DNA from: an uncultured bacterium
GTDB taxonomy: Bacteria > Cyanobacteriota > Vampirovibrionia > Gastranaerophilales > Gastranaerophilaceae
Length of the DNA stretch: 39,657 nt
Reading direction: 5' to 3'
Assembly (NCBI GenBank): GCA_947361225.1
Contig: CANAIK010000010.1
Coordinates: forward strand, 1-39,657
Shown here: piece after piece, positions 31,995 through 39,657 of the stretch
Layout: every line of letters begins with the position of its first letter
How positions within the stretch are numbered: the stretch's first letter is position 1
The notes under the pieces: model-generated
The model's input: only the letters and a program-made list of their open reading frames with translations
What the model was told of the DNA's origin: nothing
Database searches by the model: none
Position numbers and translations under genes: made by a program

Positions 31995-32640
31995 TTTTAT
32001 CCACAACCCTGGCTAGAATTCCGTTTATAAAAGAAGGGGAATCATCGGTTGAATATTTTTTAGCTAATTCAAGGGCTTCGTCGATAACGACTTTGTGGGG
32101 AGTTTGTTTTATATATACAATTTCGACAATTGCAATTCTAAGAATGTCTTTATCGATTTTGAAAATTCTTTCAATATCCCAGCCTTTAGAGAATTCACCA
32201 ATCATTCTATCGATTTCATCTTTATTGTTTTTGTAGTTCTCGCAAATTAAATCCAAATATTCCCTAACGTCTTCTTTTTGACTTAGGGTGCAAAGTTCAG
32301 CGATATCAAGCGCATTAAGCGTTTTTTCCGCAGCGTTTAACATTGTGTCGATTTTTGCTTGAAAATCGTTTGTATATTTTAGTTCAACCGGAATATTTAT
32401 GCTGTCAATCGGACGGGATAAATTCTCGGGATGATTGTTTTCATATTCTATAATTTCATCTTTTAGTTCATTAAGCGCACTAACGCTCATTGAAACTTCG
32501 TCTTGAGCGCTTGAAACCAAAGTCCTTACGGATTTTAGGATTATTGACATAAAGTCTTCTTTTTTGTAGTTTTTAATATTTTTATCAAATTGTGAAAATA
32601 ATACCAAAGACAGTTCTCTGCTTGCTCTTCTTGCTTGCAT
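31987..32640 (-). CDS. nusB: Transcription antitermination factor NusB, long form
   Basis: A 217-residue NusB, which binds boxA RNA with S10 to prevent early termination in rRNA operons. The N-terminus (ARRASRELSLVLFSQFD) and the C-terminal half (WDIERIFKIDKDILRIAIVEIVYIK, PHKVVIDEALELAKKYSTDDSPSFINGIL) are clear. About 80 extra residues, helical and acidic, lie between; E. coli NusB is 139 residues, while cyanobacterial NusB is often extended in this way. AAGGAAG precedes the ATG. It leads an apparent operon with ftsY and comEC. Confidence 0.93.
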   Translation of the reverse strand: MQARRASRELSLVLFSQFDKNIKNYKKEDFMSIILKSVRTLVSSAQDEVSMSVSALNELKDEIIEYENNHPENLSRPIDSINIPVELKYTNDFQAKIDTMLNAAEKTLNALDIAELCTLSQKEDVREYLDLICENYKNNKDEIDRMIGEFSKGWDIERIFKIDKDILRIAIVEIVYIKQTPHKVVIDEALELAKKYSTDDSPSFINGILARVVDKNV

Positions 32641-32706
32641 TTTTTCTTCCTTTTTTTTAAATGTTTTTAAAATAATTATATTTTAAAAAAATCTATTTTC
32701 AAATAT

Positions 32707-33471
32707 TTATTCCTGCGGAATTTTAATACTTCCCTTAACGTCTTTGTTAATCCCGACTGATTCGAATAATGATCGGGATAGATCGTGTTCTGAGTTTGCG
32801 CTTAAGAATTTCCCGCTCGTCATTAAAGCAGTGCAGCGAAGCTGGTTGTTTGCTTCCATATCGTGGATATCAAAAGCAATTACATCGATTCTAATATCGT
32901 CCCTTGTTTTCATAAGGTCAATTACATAAGTACAGGGGCTTTCATCGCAATTTTCCCCTCCGTCCGTTAAAAGAATGATGTGTTTTTTGCCTGTAGTTCC
33001 GACAAAATCTTTATTTACGGCTTGTTTAAGAGAATATGTAATAGGAGTCCAGCCGGTTGCGTTGGTTGCAAATAAACTTCCTAAAATCGCTCTTGAATTG
33101 TCATAAGCTAAAGGGACGCTCAAAGTTGACGCTTGACAGCCTTGAAGATAGGTAAAACCGCTTTTGTGCCCGTAAACTCGAAGTCCTGTTTTAACATTAG
33201 GAGGAATTTTAGGCAGCAGTTCAGCCAAAGTCGACCTTGCCATTTCAACTTTTGATTTATTGCCTATTGAATCATTCATTGAATTGGAAAAATCAACAAT
33301 AAAAAGAATTTGAGAGTCTTTTTTTGAATCTTCAATACTTTTAGACACTTGAGTAATATTATTAGGCTGATAAATGCTGTAGTTAAAATTTGGTTCACTA
33401 TCGCTTTTTAAGGTGAAAAATAATCCCGGGATTAAAACCAAAAACGAACTTAATATAATTTTATTTTTCAT
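32707..33471 (-). CDS. Membrane-anchored or secreted VWA-domain protein
   Basis: A 254-residue protein with an N-terminal hydrophobic signal/anchor (about 3-22) and a von Willebrand factor A domain from about 50. The metal site (MIDAS) is visible: DFSNSM, the Thr of GWTPI and the Asp of LLTDGGE. Four Cys in the second half (GCQAS, NCDESPC, RCTAL) suggest disulfides outside the cytoplasm. It probably binds a protein or surface ligand through Mg2+. The ATG at 33471 is preferred: TATAAT lies seven bases upstream, though it overlaps another ATG three codons earlier. No typical partner (MoxR ATPase) is nearby. Confidence 0.82.
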   Translation of the reverse strand: MKNKIILSSFLVLIPGLFFTLKSDSEPNFNYSIYQPNNITQVSKSIEDSKKDSQILFIVDFSNSMNDSIGNKSKVEMARSTLAELLPKIPPNVKTGLRVYGHKSGFTYLQGCQASTLSVPLAYDNSRAILGSLFATNATGWTPITYSLKQAVNKDFVGTTGKKHIILLTDGGENCDESPCTYVIDLMKTRDDIRIDVIAFDIHDMEANNQLRCTALMTSGKFLSANSEHDLSRSLFESVGINKDVKGSIKIPQE

Positions 33472-33519
33472 AATTTGCATTATAATATACTATCTTTTAA
33501 AAAGTATGACCGAAAAAGG

Positions 33520-33999
33520 CTATTGAACATTGACTAATCCGTCATTTGTCAATTCTTCTTTTAGTTGTTGAGTGCTAACGTATTCAATTTTTGAGTTGTC
33601 GTCTTTTTTAAGATAAATTGTTTCAATTCCCGATTGGACAATAAATCTTTTACATAGAATACAAATAAAATTGTGTCCGTAAATATACATTGTTGCGCCC
33701 TGGCATCTGTCTTGTCCTGCTTGGATTATGGCGTTTTGCTCGGCGTGAATCGAACGACAAGTTTCATATCTTGTTCCTGAAGGGATTTTATTTTTAATTC
33801 TGTAACATTCCCCCAATTCCATACAAGATAAGACTTTTGAAGGAACTCCGTTGTATCCTGTTGCTTTAATTTTTTTATCCGCTCCGACAATAACTGCTCC
33901 AACTTGCGCTCTTAAGCAATTTGAGCGTTTTGAAACTGTTTTTGCAATTTCCAAGAAATATTCGTTCCATTCAATTGGTAAATTTTTATTATCTTGCAC
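33520..33999 (-). CDS. dCMP deaminase (ComEB-like)
   Basis: A 159-residue zinc deaminase. The catalytic HAE motif is H85-A-E87 (SIHAEQNAI) and the other zinc ligands are C113 and C116 in FICILCKRFI, where the usual Pro before the first Cys is replaced by Ile. SNCLRAQVGAVIV and the extra Cys/His region (SCMELGECYRI) fit dCMP deaminase, which makes dUMP for thymidylate synthesis. A purine-rich GGAAAAAA stretch lies upstream. Named ComEB in Bacillus, where it sits with comEC; here comEC is 2.4 kb away. Confidence 0.9.
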   Translation of the reverse strand: MQDNKNLPIEWNEYFLEIAKTVSKRSNCLRAQVGAVIVGADKKIKATGYNGVPSKVLSCMELGECYRIKNKIPSGTRYETCRSIHAEQNAIIQAGQDRCQGATMYIYGHNFICILCKRFIVQSGIETIYLKKDDNSKIEYVSTQQLKEELTNDGLVNVQ

Positions 34000-34201
34000 T
34001 GTAGTTTTTTCCTTTTTCCAGTTTTATTTTAATTTAAAAAAAAGCAAAAATCCATGACTTTTTTTTAAAAAAAATATTTTTCAAGCACTTTTTTATAAAA
34101 GATTAAGAAATATTAAGCAAATTATATTGAACCTAAATAACCACTCTGACATGGTTTTGGCATGGTTTAAAAAACCCAAAAAATCTGGCTTTTTAATTTT
34201 C

Positions 34202-34229
34202 TTGCAACTCTATATCAATAATTTATAAT
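34202..34229 (+). promoter_or_regulatory. Promoter of yggS-sepF
   Basis: TTGCAA (34202-34207) and TATAAT (34224-34229) with a 16-base spacer. Transcription would start near 34236, giving a leader of about 50 bases. The remainder of the gap 34000-34201 is AT-rich with no gene seen. Confidence 0.6.
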
Positions 34230-34285
34230 TAAAAAGAAGGCAAAATCAAAACCGAATATTGGGGAGTATTTTTAAAACTTTTACA

Positions 34286-34930
34286 ATGTTAATTAAAAAA
34301 AATTTTGAGAAAATTCTAAAAGAAATTGAGAATTACAACCCAACCATTATCGCTGTAACTAAATACTACGATATAGATACAATGATAAGCGCCTTTGATT
34401 GCGGTTTGAGGAATTTCGGGGAAAGTAAAGCGCAGGACGCACTCGAAAAAATCAACAAAATAGATGATACGATAAAAACGCAATCGATATATCATTTTAT
34501 TGGACATTTACAGTCAAATAAGGCAAAATACGTTGTTGGAAATTTTGAATATATCCACTCGGTTGATAGTTTAAAGATTGCACAATGTATTAATCAAGAG
34601 GCAAATAAAAAAGGCATTGTTCAAAAAATTTTAATTCAGGTAAATAATGCTTTTGAAAGCCAAAAATTTGGGGTAAATCCAATCGAACTTGAAAATTTAA
34701 TAAACGAAATTGGAAAGTTGGAATCAATCAATTTGGCAGGTTTAATGAATATAGCTCCTTTGATTGATGACACTAAAAAACTGAGAATGCTTTTTTCTCA
34801 AATGAGAGAGCTTAAAGAACGCTACAAACTTAAAGAACTTTCAATGGGAATGAGCAGGGATTACAAAATTGCACTTGAGGAAGGTGCAACAATGATAAGA
34901 TTAGGTAAAATATTATTCGAAAATAATTAA
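34286..34930 (+). CDS. yggS: PLP-binding protein YggS/PLPBP family
   Basis: A 214-residue alanine-racemase-like barrel protein that binds PLP and keeps vitamin B6 balance. The PLP Lys lies in TIIAVTKYYD near the start; HFIGHLQSNKAKYVV, the Q-V-N strand (ILIQVNN), GLMNIAP and the end SMGMSRDYKIALEEGATMIRLG are all family hallmarks. The ATG at 34286 is chosen; an in-frame TTG nine codons earlier is possible. A purine-rich GGGGAG lies 19 bases before the ATG, too far for a good ribosome site. sepF follows 11 bases later, the order found in Gram-positives and cyanobacteria. Confidence 0.94.
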   Translation: MLIKKNFEKILKEIENYNPTIIAVTKYYDIDTMISAFDCGLRNFGESKAQDALEKINKIDDTIKTQSIYHFIGHLQSNKAKYVVGNFEYIHSVDSLKIAQCINQEANKKGIVQKILIQVNNAFESQKFGVNPIELENLINEIGKLESINLAGLMNIAPLIDDTKKLRMLFSQMRELKERYKLKELSMGMSRDYKIALEEGATMIRLGKILFENN

Positions 34931-34941
34931 AAGGAGAAAAG

Positions 34942-35439
34942 ATGGCACTTTCAGAAAAAATTAAGGAAATTATAGGAGCACTGACCGACTCTTTAAATCC
35001 AATGGGAGAGGAGCAATACGAAGAAGAAATTGAGAATAACTTCGAGAATGAATATCCAACAGATAGAAACGCAGCTCTAGCTCCAAGTTTTACGGAAACT
35101 CCTCCTCAAAGAAAGCCAAGAGCCAACTTAAGAGTTCTTCCTCAGCCAAAATCCGGTGCATATGAAGTAGTTGTAATCGAACCTAAAGCTTATAATGAAT
35201 CTATTTCAATTGTTGAAGCATTAAAAGAAAGAAAAACTGTCATCTTAAACTTACAATTATTAGATAGAGAACAATCACAAAGAATCGTTGATTTTCTTTG
35301 CGGATGCACTCACGCTCTTGATGGGTCGCAAAGAAAAATCGGTGAGAATGTTTTCATCTTCACTCCTTCTAATATAAATATTTCTCAAGAAATAGTTAAT
35401 TCAAAATTATCAACTGATGCAATGTGGACAAAATCATAA
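34942..35439 (+). CDS. sepF: Cell division protein SepF
   Basis: A 165-residue SepF, which binds membranes through an N-terminal amphipathic helix and ties FtsZ filaments to the membrane. The first 20 residues can form that helix. A variable acidic linker follows (EEEIENNFENEYP). The conserved core runs from about 80: YEVVVIEPKAYNES, ALKERKTVILNLQLLD, RIVDFLCGCTHALDGSQRKIGENVFIF. AAGGAG precedes the ATG. A strong terminator follows at 35483. FtsZ in this genome has the C-terminal peptide SepF would bind. Confidence 0.95.
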   Translation: MALSEKIKEIIGALTDSLNPMGEEQYEEEIENNFENEYPTDRNAALAPSFTETPPQRKPRANLRVLPQPKSGAYEVVVIEPKAYNESISIVEALKERKTVILNLQLLDREQSQRIVDFLCGCTHALDGSQRKIGENVFIFTPSNINISQEIVNSKLSTDAMWTKS

Positions 35440-35482
35440 AAATTGCATAAGAAGTACGGAAAAAATAGAGAGTTAATAAGAG

Positions 35483-35510
35483 GATGTCTTTTTAAGACAT
35501 CTTTTTTTTT
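35483..35510 (+). terminator. Terminator after sepF
   Basis: GATGTCTT and AAGACATC form an 8-bp stem with a 3-base loop, followed by nine T residues. It is a clear rho-independent terminator for yggS-sepF. Confidence 0.93.
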
Positions 35511-35530
35511 AATAATATACAAAAGAGTAC

Positions 35531-35558
35531 TCGACATTATTAATTCATATTCTATAAT
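35531..35558 (+). promoter_or_regulatory. grpE-dnaJ promoter
   Basis: TCGACA (35531-35536) and TATAAT (35553-35558) are spaced by 16 bases, about 36 bases before the grpE ATG. No CIRCE inverted repeat (the HrcA operator) is seen around it. Confidence 0.6.
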
Positions 35559-35593
35559 GTAGATAGATTATATTTTTATATAAAGGAAACATT

Positions 35594-36160
35594 ATGGATG
35601 ACAACAAAAACCCTTTTGTAGATAATGAATCTCAAGTTGAAACGGAAGAAAAACAAGAGGAAACTAAAGATAGTGAGGAAACTCAACAAGAGGTTGAAGA
35701 AGTTCAAAATAATGAATTACAAGAAAAATATGATGAACTAAACAACAAATATATCCGCCTTGCTGCCGATTTTGACAATTATAGAAAGAGAACTCTGCAG
35801 GAAAAAGAGGAAATTTCAACTTATACTCAAATTGAAATGATAAAAAAATTGACAACTGTGTTGGATACTTTTGATAGAGCCAAGGAACATTTAAAAGAGA
35901 TTGATAATTGTGCAACCGTAAAAGAAAGCTACGAAGTAGCTTATAAACAGCTTTTAGATGTGTTAAAGAAAATGGGTTTAACTGAAATTGAGGCTTTAGG
36001 GGCTGATTTTAACCCAAACGAACACGAGGCAATAACGCAAGTCCCGACCGACGAATTTGAGGTTGATAAAGTTGCACTTGTGGCTCAAAAAGGCTATAAA
36101 TTGAACGATAGGGTTGTTCGACCGGCACTTGTTGGGGTTGCTAAGGAAAAAAGTGAGTAA
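35594..36160 (+). CDS. grpE: Nucleotide exchange factor GrpE
   Basis: A 188-residue GrpE, which releases ADP from DnaK. A disordered acidic N-terminus (Glu/Gln-rich, about 1-40) is followed by a long dimeric coiled coil ([24 protein letters not shown]) and the C-terminal beta domain ([37 protein letters not shown]). AAAGGAA precedes the ATG. dnaJ follows 8 bases later. dnaK is not in this window, which differs from the common grpE-dnaK-dnaJ order. Confidence 0.96.
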   Translation: MDDNKNPFVDNESQVETEEKQEETKDSEETQQEVEEVQNNELQEKYDELNNKYIRLAADFDNYRKRTLQEKEEISTYTQIEMIKKLTTVLDTFDRAKEHLKEIDNCATVKESYEVAYKQLLDVLKKMGLTEIEALGADFNPNEHEAITQVPTDEFEVDKVALVAQKGYKLNDRVVRPALVGVAKEKSE

Positions 36161-36168
36161 GGATAAAA

Positions 36169-37291
36169 ATGAATAAAACAATGGACTATTATGAAATACT
36201 GGGAGTTTCAAAAAACGCTTCCAAGGATGAAATAAAAAGAGCTTTTAGACAAAAAGCCCGTCAATATCACCCTGATGTTAACAAAGAACAAGGTGCTGAG
36301 GAAAAATTCAAAGAAATCGGGAAAGCATATGAAACTTTATCCGATGATAACAAAAGAGAAATTTACGATAGATACGGCGAAGACGGCTTAACAAATGCCG
36401 GTTTTAACCCAAATTCGTTTAATATGAACGATATTGATTTATCGGATATTTTTTCATCGTTCTTCGGAGGATTCTCAGGATTCGGGGGTGGATTTAGACA
36501 AGATCCGAACGCTCCTGTCGAAGGGGATGATTTAAGAATTGATATTGAAATAGACTTTTTAGAGGCTTGTTTTGGTGTTGAAAAAGAAATTAAAATAAGA
36601 CATTTGGAACCTTGCAGTGCTTGTAATTCAACAGGATTGGACAAAAATGCTAAAGATACGGTTTGTCCGACTTGCAAGGGACAAGGAAGGATTCAAAAAA
36701 AACACCCAAACCATTCTTGGGACATTCTCTAGTGTTACCACTTGTCCAAAATGTCACGGAACAGGCAAAAATCCTGCTGCTTTTTGTAAAACCTGTAAAG
36801 GTGTAGGAGCGGTTGAGAAAGAAAAGAAAATTACAATAAAAATTCCTCACGGGGTTGATAATCTTTCTAAAATGAGAGTAGCGCACGAAGGAAACGCAGG
36901 TAAAAACGGCGGAGCGAGCGGGGATTTGTATGTTGTAATTCATACTAAACAAACCCCCGAGTTTATAAGAAACGGTTTTGATATTTTCTCAGAAATCATA
37001 ATTTCAACTCCTCAGGCGGTTTTGGGGGATGAAATTACAGTTAAAACAATCCACGGGGAGTCAACTCTAACTATTCCAAAAGGAGTTCAAACCGGGGAAA
37101 GGTTGGTTTTAAAGGGTTTTGGCGTTCCTTATCTTGGAAGTGAGCATAAGGGAAATCATTATTTTACAATTAAAGTTGAAACCCCCAAAAAGCTTTCCTC
37201 CAAAGAAGAAAAACTCTATAAAGAACTTTTTATTCTGTCGAAACAAAATCAAAGTATTGTAGATAAAGTAAAATCAGCAATTAACAGATAA
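36169..37291 (+). pseudogene. dnaJ: Chaperone DnaJ, frameshifted at an A8 run
   Basis: Two reading frames together encode one DnaJ. The first (36169-36732) has the J domain with HPD, the Gly/Phe region and the first two zinc motifs ([16 protein letters not shown]). It leaves frame at A8 (36695-36702) and stops at 36732. The second frame continues from the same place with CPKCHGTG, CKTCKGVG and the substrate domains to 37291. Removing one A would give about 373 residues, normal for DnaJ (E. coli 376). All domains are otherwise well kept. So this is either a sequencing or assembly error in a homopolymer, a slippery site corrected in expression, or a fresh inactivation. AAGG precedes the ATG. 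It follows grpE. Confidence 0.9.
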
Positions 37292-37301
37292 GGTATAGAA
37301 T

Positions 37302-38762
37302 ATGAACTATAAAAAAAGTATAATTTTAGTTTTGTTAACATTATTAATGGTGTCAAATGCAGTTTTGGCGTCAAAACTTCCCGATGATGTTTGGGGATAT
37401 GTCAAAAAATCGATTCCAAGTGCAAAACAAAGATTTGACAGTGTTGTTGTGGTATCGGACAACGTTATGTATATTCCTTTGTATCCTCCGGCTAATAAGT
37501 CGGTTGATAAAGTTTCAATTGAATATGTTTATCCAAGCGGAAAGACTTTAAGTCAGCTCCCCGAGGTGGTTTTGTTAAACAATGGTTTTTCACTTCTTAA
37601 AGTTTTTAAAGACGACAAAGGAAACTATACATTAACTAAAAAAGACGATCTTCCAATTAAAGTTCGACTTGGTTTAATGCCTCAGGACATGTTAACTCCG
37701 ATTGGACTAAAAATGCCTGAGAGTTTGAAACTTACTTTAGGGGATCTTCTAATTCCTTCTAAAGACGAAACCACTTTAGCTCTTAAAGAGGAAGATAAAC
37801 AAAAAACCGTAAATCCTTATGCTCCTGCGGTTAAGAGAAACGAATTTATTCAGAGTGCAGAATTTAAAAATAAAAAGACTTTTATTAATCCTGCTAATTC
37901 TAAGTTTATTTCAGTTTATGATAATAGTTCTAAAACTCCGCTTTATGAATTAAAACTTGCGTCAATGCCTTTAAAAATTGTTACAAGCGAAGCTTCAAAA
38001 GCAGCGCTTGTGCTTTATTGGAGCACAAGGGAATTAGAAATTATCAGCTTAAAAGACGAAACAATTCTTGCTCGAATTCCGATTGATTCCAATGCGTCTG
38101 ATGTTGTACTTGATAAAAAAGAAAATATTGCCTATGTTACTTGTCCTCAGGCAAATAAAATTTATCTTGTGGATCTTAATTCAATGCAGCTTAAAAAAGT
38201 TATTAAACTGGATCAAAAACCATCTAAGATTGCGTATTGCGAAACTGATGATTCCATTGCTTTTTTTGATGAATTCTCATCAAAAATTTACAATGTAGTT
38301 AAAAACCAAGACGATTATATTGTTCAACCCTTAGGTGAAGTTAAGAATATATCTAAAGTAATAGCGGACGTTGCAAATATTTATGCACTAAGCAGAACCC
38401 AAAGTGAACTTTATGTTTTTGATAAAAATGAGGCAAAATTAATTAATACAATTCAAATTGATAAAAAACCAACCGATGCGATTCTATTTGGAACAAAACT
38501 TTTTATTCTGTGCTCTAAAGAAGGATATATGGATATTTATGACACAAAAGAATCCAAAATAATTTCAAGAGAACAACTTGCAAAAGAGGGTTTTTATTCA
38601 AAAATGACTTTAATTCCCGGGGATAATAATATTATAATTACAGGAATTAATTCAAAAAATTATCTTGTTTTTAGTTTGGATACAATGAAATTGGTTCGAA
38701 AACAAGAATCCTATGTGGATGTTGCGTCAATTGTAATTTTGGATAAAGCTGAAAGACTCTAA
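37302..38762 (+). CDS. Exported beta-propeller (YVTN-like) repeat protein
   Basis: A 486-residue protein with a clear signal peptide (hydrophobic 6-20, ending VLAS). The first 180 residues are mixed. From about 190 there are repeated four-strand blades of the YVTN/NHL type, e.g. IDSNASDVVLDKKENIAYVTCPQ followed by NKIYLVDLNS; later blades read PSKIAYCETDDSIAFFDE and PTDAILFGTKLFILCSKEG. It likely sits in the periplasm or at the surface as a binding scaffold; no catalytic residues are visible. It starts 10 bases after dnaJ, and its stop shares one base with the methyltransferase start (TAATG). Confidence 0.8.
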   Translation: MNYKKSIILVLLTLLMVSNAVLASKLPDDVWGYVKKSIPSAKQRFDSVVVVSDNVMYIPLYPPANKSVDKVSIEYVYPSGKTLSQLPEVVLLNNGFSLLKVFKDDKGNYTLTKKDDLPIKVRLGLMPQDMLTPIGLKMPESLKLTLGDLLIPSKDETTLALKEEDKQKTVNPYAPAVKRNEFIQSAEFKNKKTFINPANSKFISVYDNSSKTPLYELKLASMPLKIVTSEASKAALVLYWSTRELEIISLKDETILARIPIDSNASDVVLDKKENIAYVTCPQANKIYLVDLNSMQLKKVIKLDQKPSKIAYCETDDSIAFFDEFSSKIYNVVKNQDDYIVQPLGEVKNISKVIADVANIYALSRTQSELYVFDKNEAKLINTIQIDKKPTDAILFGTKLFILCSKEGYMDIYDTKESKIISREQLAKEGFYSKMTLIPGDNNIIITGINSKNYLVFSLDTMKLVRKQESYVDVASIVILDKAERL

Positions 38763-39337
38763 TGAACGAACTTCTAGAAAAAACCCTTTTGGATTTAGAG
38801 AAAACCAAAAACGATTTTTGGAATCTGGATAGAAATTGTGCCAATTTTTTGAACTTGTTAATAAAACTTAAAAATGCCAAAAATGTTCTTGAAATCGGCA
38901 CTTCAAACGGATACAGCGGTTTGTGGATTCTAGAAGCACTGGATTCCACTAAAGGGACGCTTACAACAATTGAGTTTTGGGAAAAAAGACAAAGGGTTGC
39001 AAGAAACAACTTTAATCTTTGTTTTCCAAGTGCTAAAATTGAACCTAAAATCGGCTCAGCCCTTGTTGTTCTTGAGGATTTGGCGATTGAAGTTGCAAAT
39101 AAAAAAAGAGAAAAATTCGATTTTGTTTTTATTGATGCATCTAAAAAAGAATATTTGGATTATTTTAAGTTAATCGACAATATGCTTGAACCTCAAGGAT
39201 TTGTCGTTGCCGATAATATCTTATCTCACAAAGATAGGGTTCAGAACTACATTGATTATTTGTACAATCATAAAAACTATCAATCTCAAATCCTTGATAT
39301 TGGTCAAGGTATGATGTTTTCAATAAAAAAGAGCTAA
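38762..39337 (+). CDS. SAM-dependent O-methyltransferase
   Basis: A 191-residue class I methyltransferase of the catechol-O-methyltransferase-like group (Methyltransf_3). The SAM motif is VLEIGTSNGYSGLWIL, followed by the acidic strand TLTTIEFW and the metal/substrate motif FVFIDASKKEYLDYF, then GFVVADNIL. Bacterial members methylate small phenols or hydroxyuridine in tRNA (TrmR); which applies here is open. It is translationally coupled to the propeller gene by a 1-base overlap. The end of the gene forms the left arm of the terminator. Confidence 0.88.
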   Translation: MNELLEKTLLDLEKTKNDFWNLDRNCANFLNLLIKLKNAKNVLEIGTSNGYSGLWILEALDSTKGTLTTIEFWEKRQRVARNNFNLCFPSAKIEPKIGSALVVLEDLAIEVANKKREKFDFVFIDASKKEYLDYFKLIDNMLEPQGFVVADNILSHKDRVQNYIDYLYNHKNYQSQILDIGQGMMFSIKKS

Positions 39338-39350
39338 TTATAGCTCTTTT
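39327..39350. terminator. Terminator overlapping the methyltransferase stop
   Basis: AAAAGAGCTA and TAGCTCTTTT form a perfect 10-bp stem with a 4-base loop; the stop codon is inside the hairpin. Runs of T/A on both sides make it work in both directions, also for the minus-strand genes beyond. Confidence 0.85.
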
Positions 39351-39375
39351 AAAATTTTAAGTCTAGTAGCTGTCT

Positions 39376-39522
39376 TTAACCGTTGTATGCTGAAATTGTG
39401 GTAGGAATTTGGCTTGTTGAATTGGATTCTATATAATTAGTTGTTTGGATAAACAAAACTGCGCAAATTATGATTAGAATAGCTAATAAATAGCTGTTTA
39501 GTTTGTCTAATACAAGATTCAT
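39376..39522 (-). CDS. 48-residue single-pass membrane protein
   Basis: A small open frame with ATG at 39520-39522 and TAA at 39376-39378. The peptide begins MNLVLDKLNSYLLAILIII, so a short head leads into a hydrophobic helix (about 11-27), and ends in a polar Ser/Thr/Asn tail. AGAGGGG lies 11 bases before the ATG. It lies 27 bases after the Ser-rich gene on the same strand and before a terminator, so it is probably the last gene of that operon. Function unknown; small size makes the call moderate. Confidence 0.6.
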   Translation of the reverse strand: MNLVLDKLNSYLLAILIIICAVLFIQTTNYIESNSTSQIPTTISAYNG

Positions 39523-39549
39523 TTTCTTATTTCCCCTCTTTGTAATTTT

Positions 39550-39657
39550 TTATGCCATAGCGCTAAAACTGCCGCTTGAACTGCTTGCGGAGCTTGAGGA
39601 AGTTGAAGAACTTGCAATTGAACCTGCGGTTTCAGCAGGAGCCGGGGTAAATAATGA
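39550..39657 (-). CDS. C-terminal end of a Ser/Ala-rich protein (cut by window edge)
   Basis: The last 35 codons of a minus-strand gene that runs beyond the window. The tail is Ser-rich with Ala, Gly and Thr and ends in SGSFSAMA. A second frame is also open here (Leu/Gln-rich, ending RGEIRK) and would overlap the next ATG as ATGA. The Ser-rich frame is preferred since its stop leaves room for the ribosome site of the next gene, but this is not certain. No function can be given. Confidence 0.45.
   Translation of the reverse strand, partial: SLFTPAPAETAGSIASSSTSSSSASSSSGSFSAMA

Noticed and set aside
35520-35593. CIRCE heat-shock operator before grpE
   Set aside because: The short GAGTACTC palindrome there does not match the 9-base arms of CIRCE.
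36617-37291. Separate second gene downstream of dnaJ
   Set aside because: Its first 40 residues are out-of-frame dnaJ; the rest is plainly the missing C-terminal part of DnaJ.

Overview
The window is AT-rich chromosomal DNA from an uncultured-looking bacterium. Several features point to a diderm on the cyanobacterial side, most likely a non-photosynthetic gut-type Melainabacteria/Vampirovibrionia (Gastranaerophilales-like) genome. These are an RND-TolC efflux operon, FtsZ plus a yggS-sepF pair, a long cyanobacterial-style NusB, IspF of the MEP pathway, an Orn/Lys/Arg-decarboxylase of the cyanobacterial/Gram-positive type, RqcP, and a prepilin fused to glycine-rich modules. Rubredoxin, a glycyl-radical spare part (GrcA) and a Crp/Fnr regulator indicate fermentative, oxygen-sensitive metabolism. 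The taxonomic placement is inference from gene content; there is no rRNA here.

Layout. 1-1670 is accessory and mostly non-coding. It holds a small HNH-nuclease gene, a family of REP-like palindromes (GTCA...TCT ends, compensatory stems) and a GC-rich hairpin array with a perfect 97-bp tandem duplication. 1671-5008 holds a glycine-rich prepilin-like surface protein, an Xre-type regulator and an unknown gene. 5308-8431 holds ftsZ, then a divergent Crp/Fnr regulator facing a rubredoxin-grcA operon whose promoter carries a perfect 16-bp palindrome at about -41.5, and a glyoxalase-like protein. 8481-15319 holds an alpha/beta hydrolase, tRNA-Thr(CGT) and a complete tripartite RND efflux operon. 15314-18781 is a small surface-polymer cluster: a CDP-glycerol-forming cytidylyltransferase (tagD), a glycosyltransferase, a CDP-glycerol glycerophosphotransferase-like protein, and a short protein sharing that enzyme's N-terminal domain. 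18851-28551 is mainly housekeeping: GltD/NfnB-like oxidoreductase, HAD phosphatase, ispF, tRNA-Arg(CCG), a DnaJ paralogue, queE, a decarboxylase, a low-complexity protein, rqcP, a PfkB kinase and recF. 28546-34000 holds comEC, ftsY, nusB, a VWA protein and a dCMP deaminase. 34286-39657 holds yggS-sepF, then grpE-dnaJ-propeller-methyltransferase, ending in a 48-residue membrane protein and the cut tail of a Ser-rich protein.

How the genes fit together. The Crp/Fnr-rubredoxin-GrcA block reads as an oxygen- or redox-responsive unit protecting pyruvate formate-lyase-type enzymes. The tagD/transferase block reads as a route to glycerol-phosphate decoration of a surface polymer. grpE and dnaJ form the usual chaperone pair, but dnaJ is broken by a one-base excess in an A8 run, so it needs checking. 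Two architectural habits recur. Several genes start about 6-7 bases after a -10 box with no Shine-Dalgarno, suggesting leaderless mRNAs. Many convergent gene pairs overlap at their stop codons.

All calls are from reading the sequence; no database search or folding program was run.
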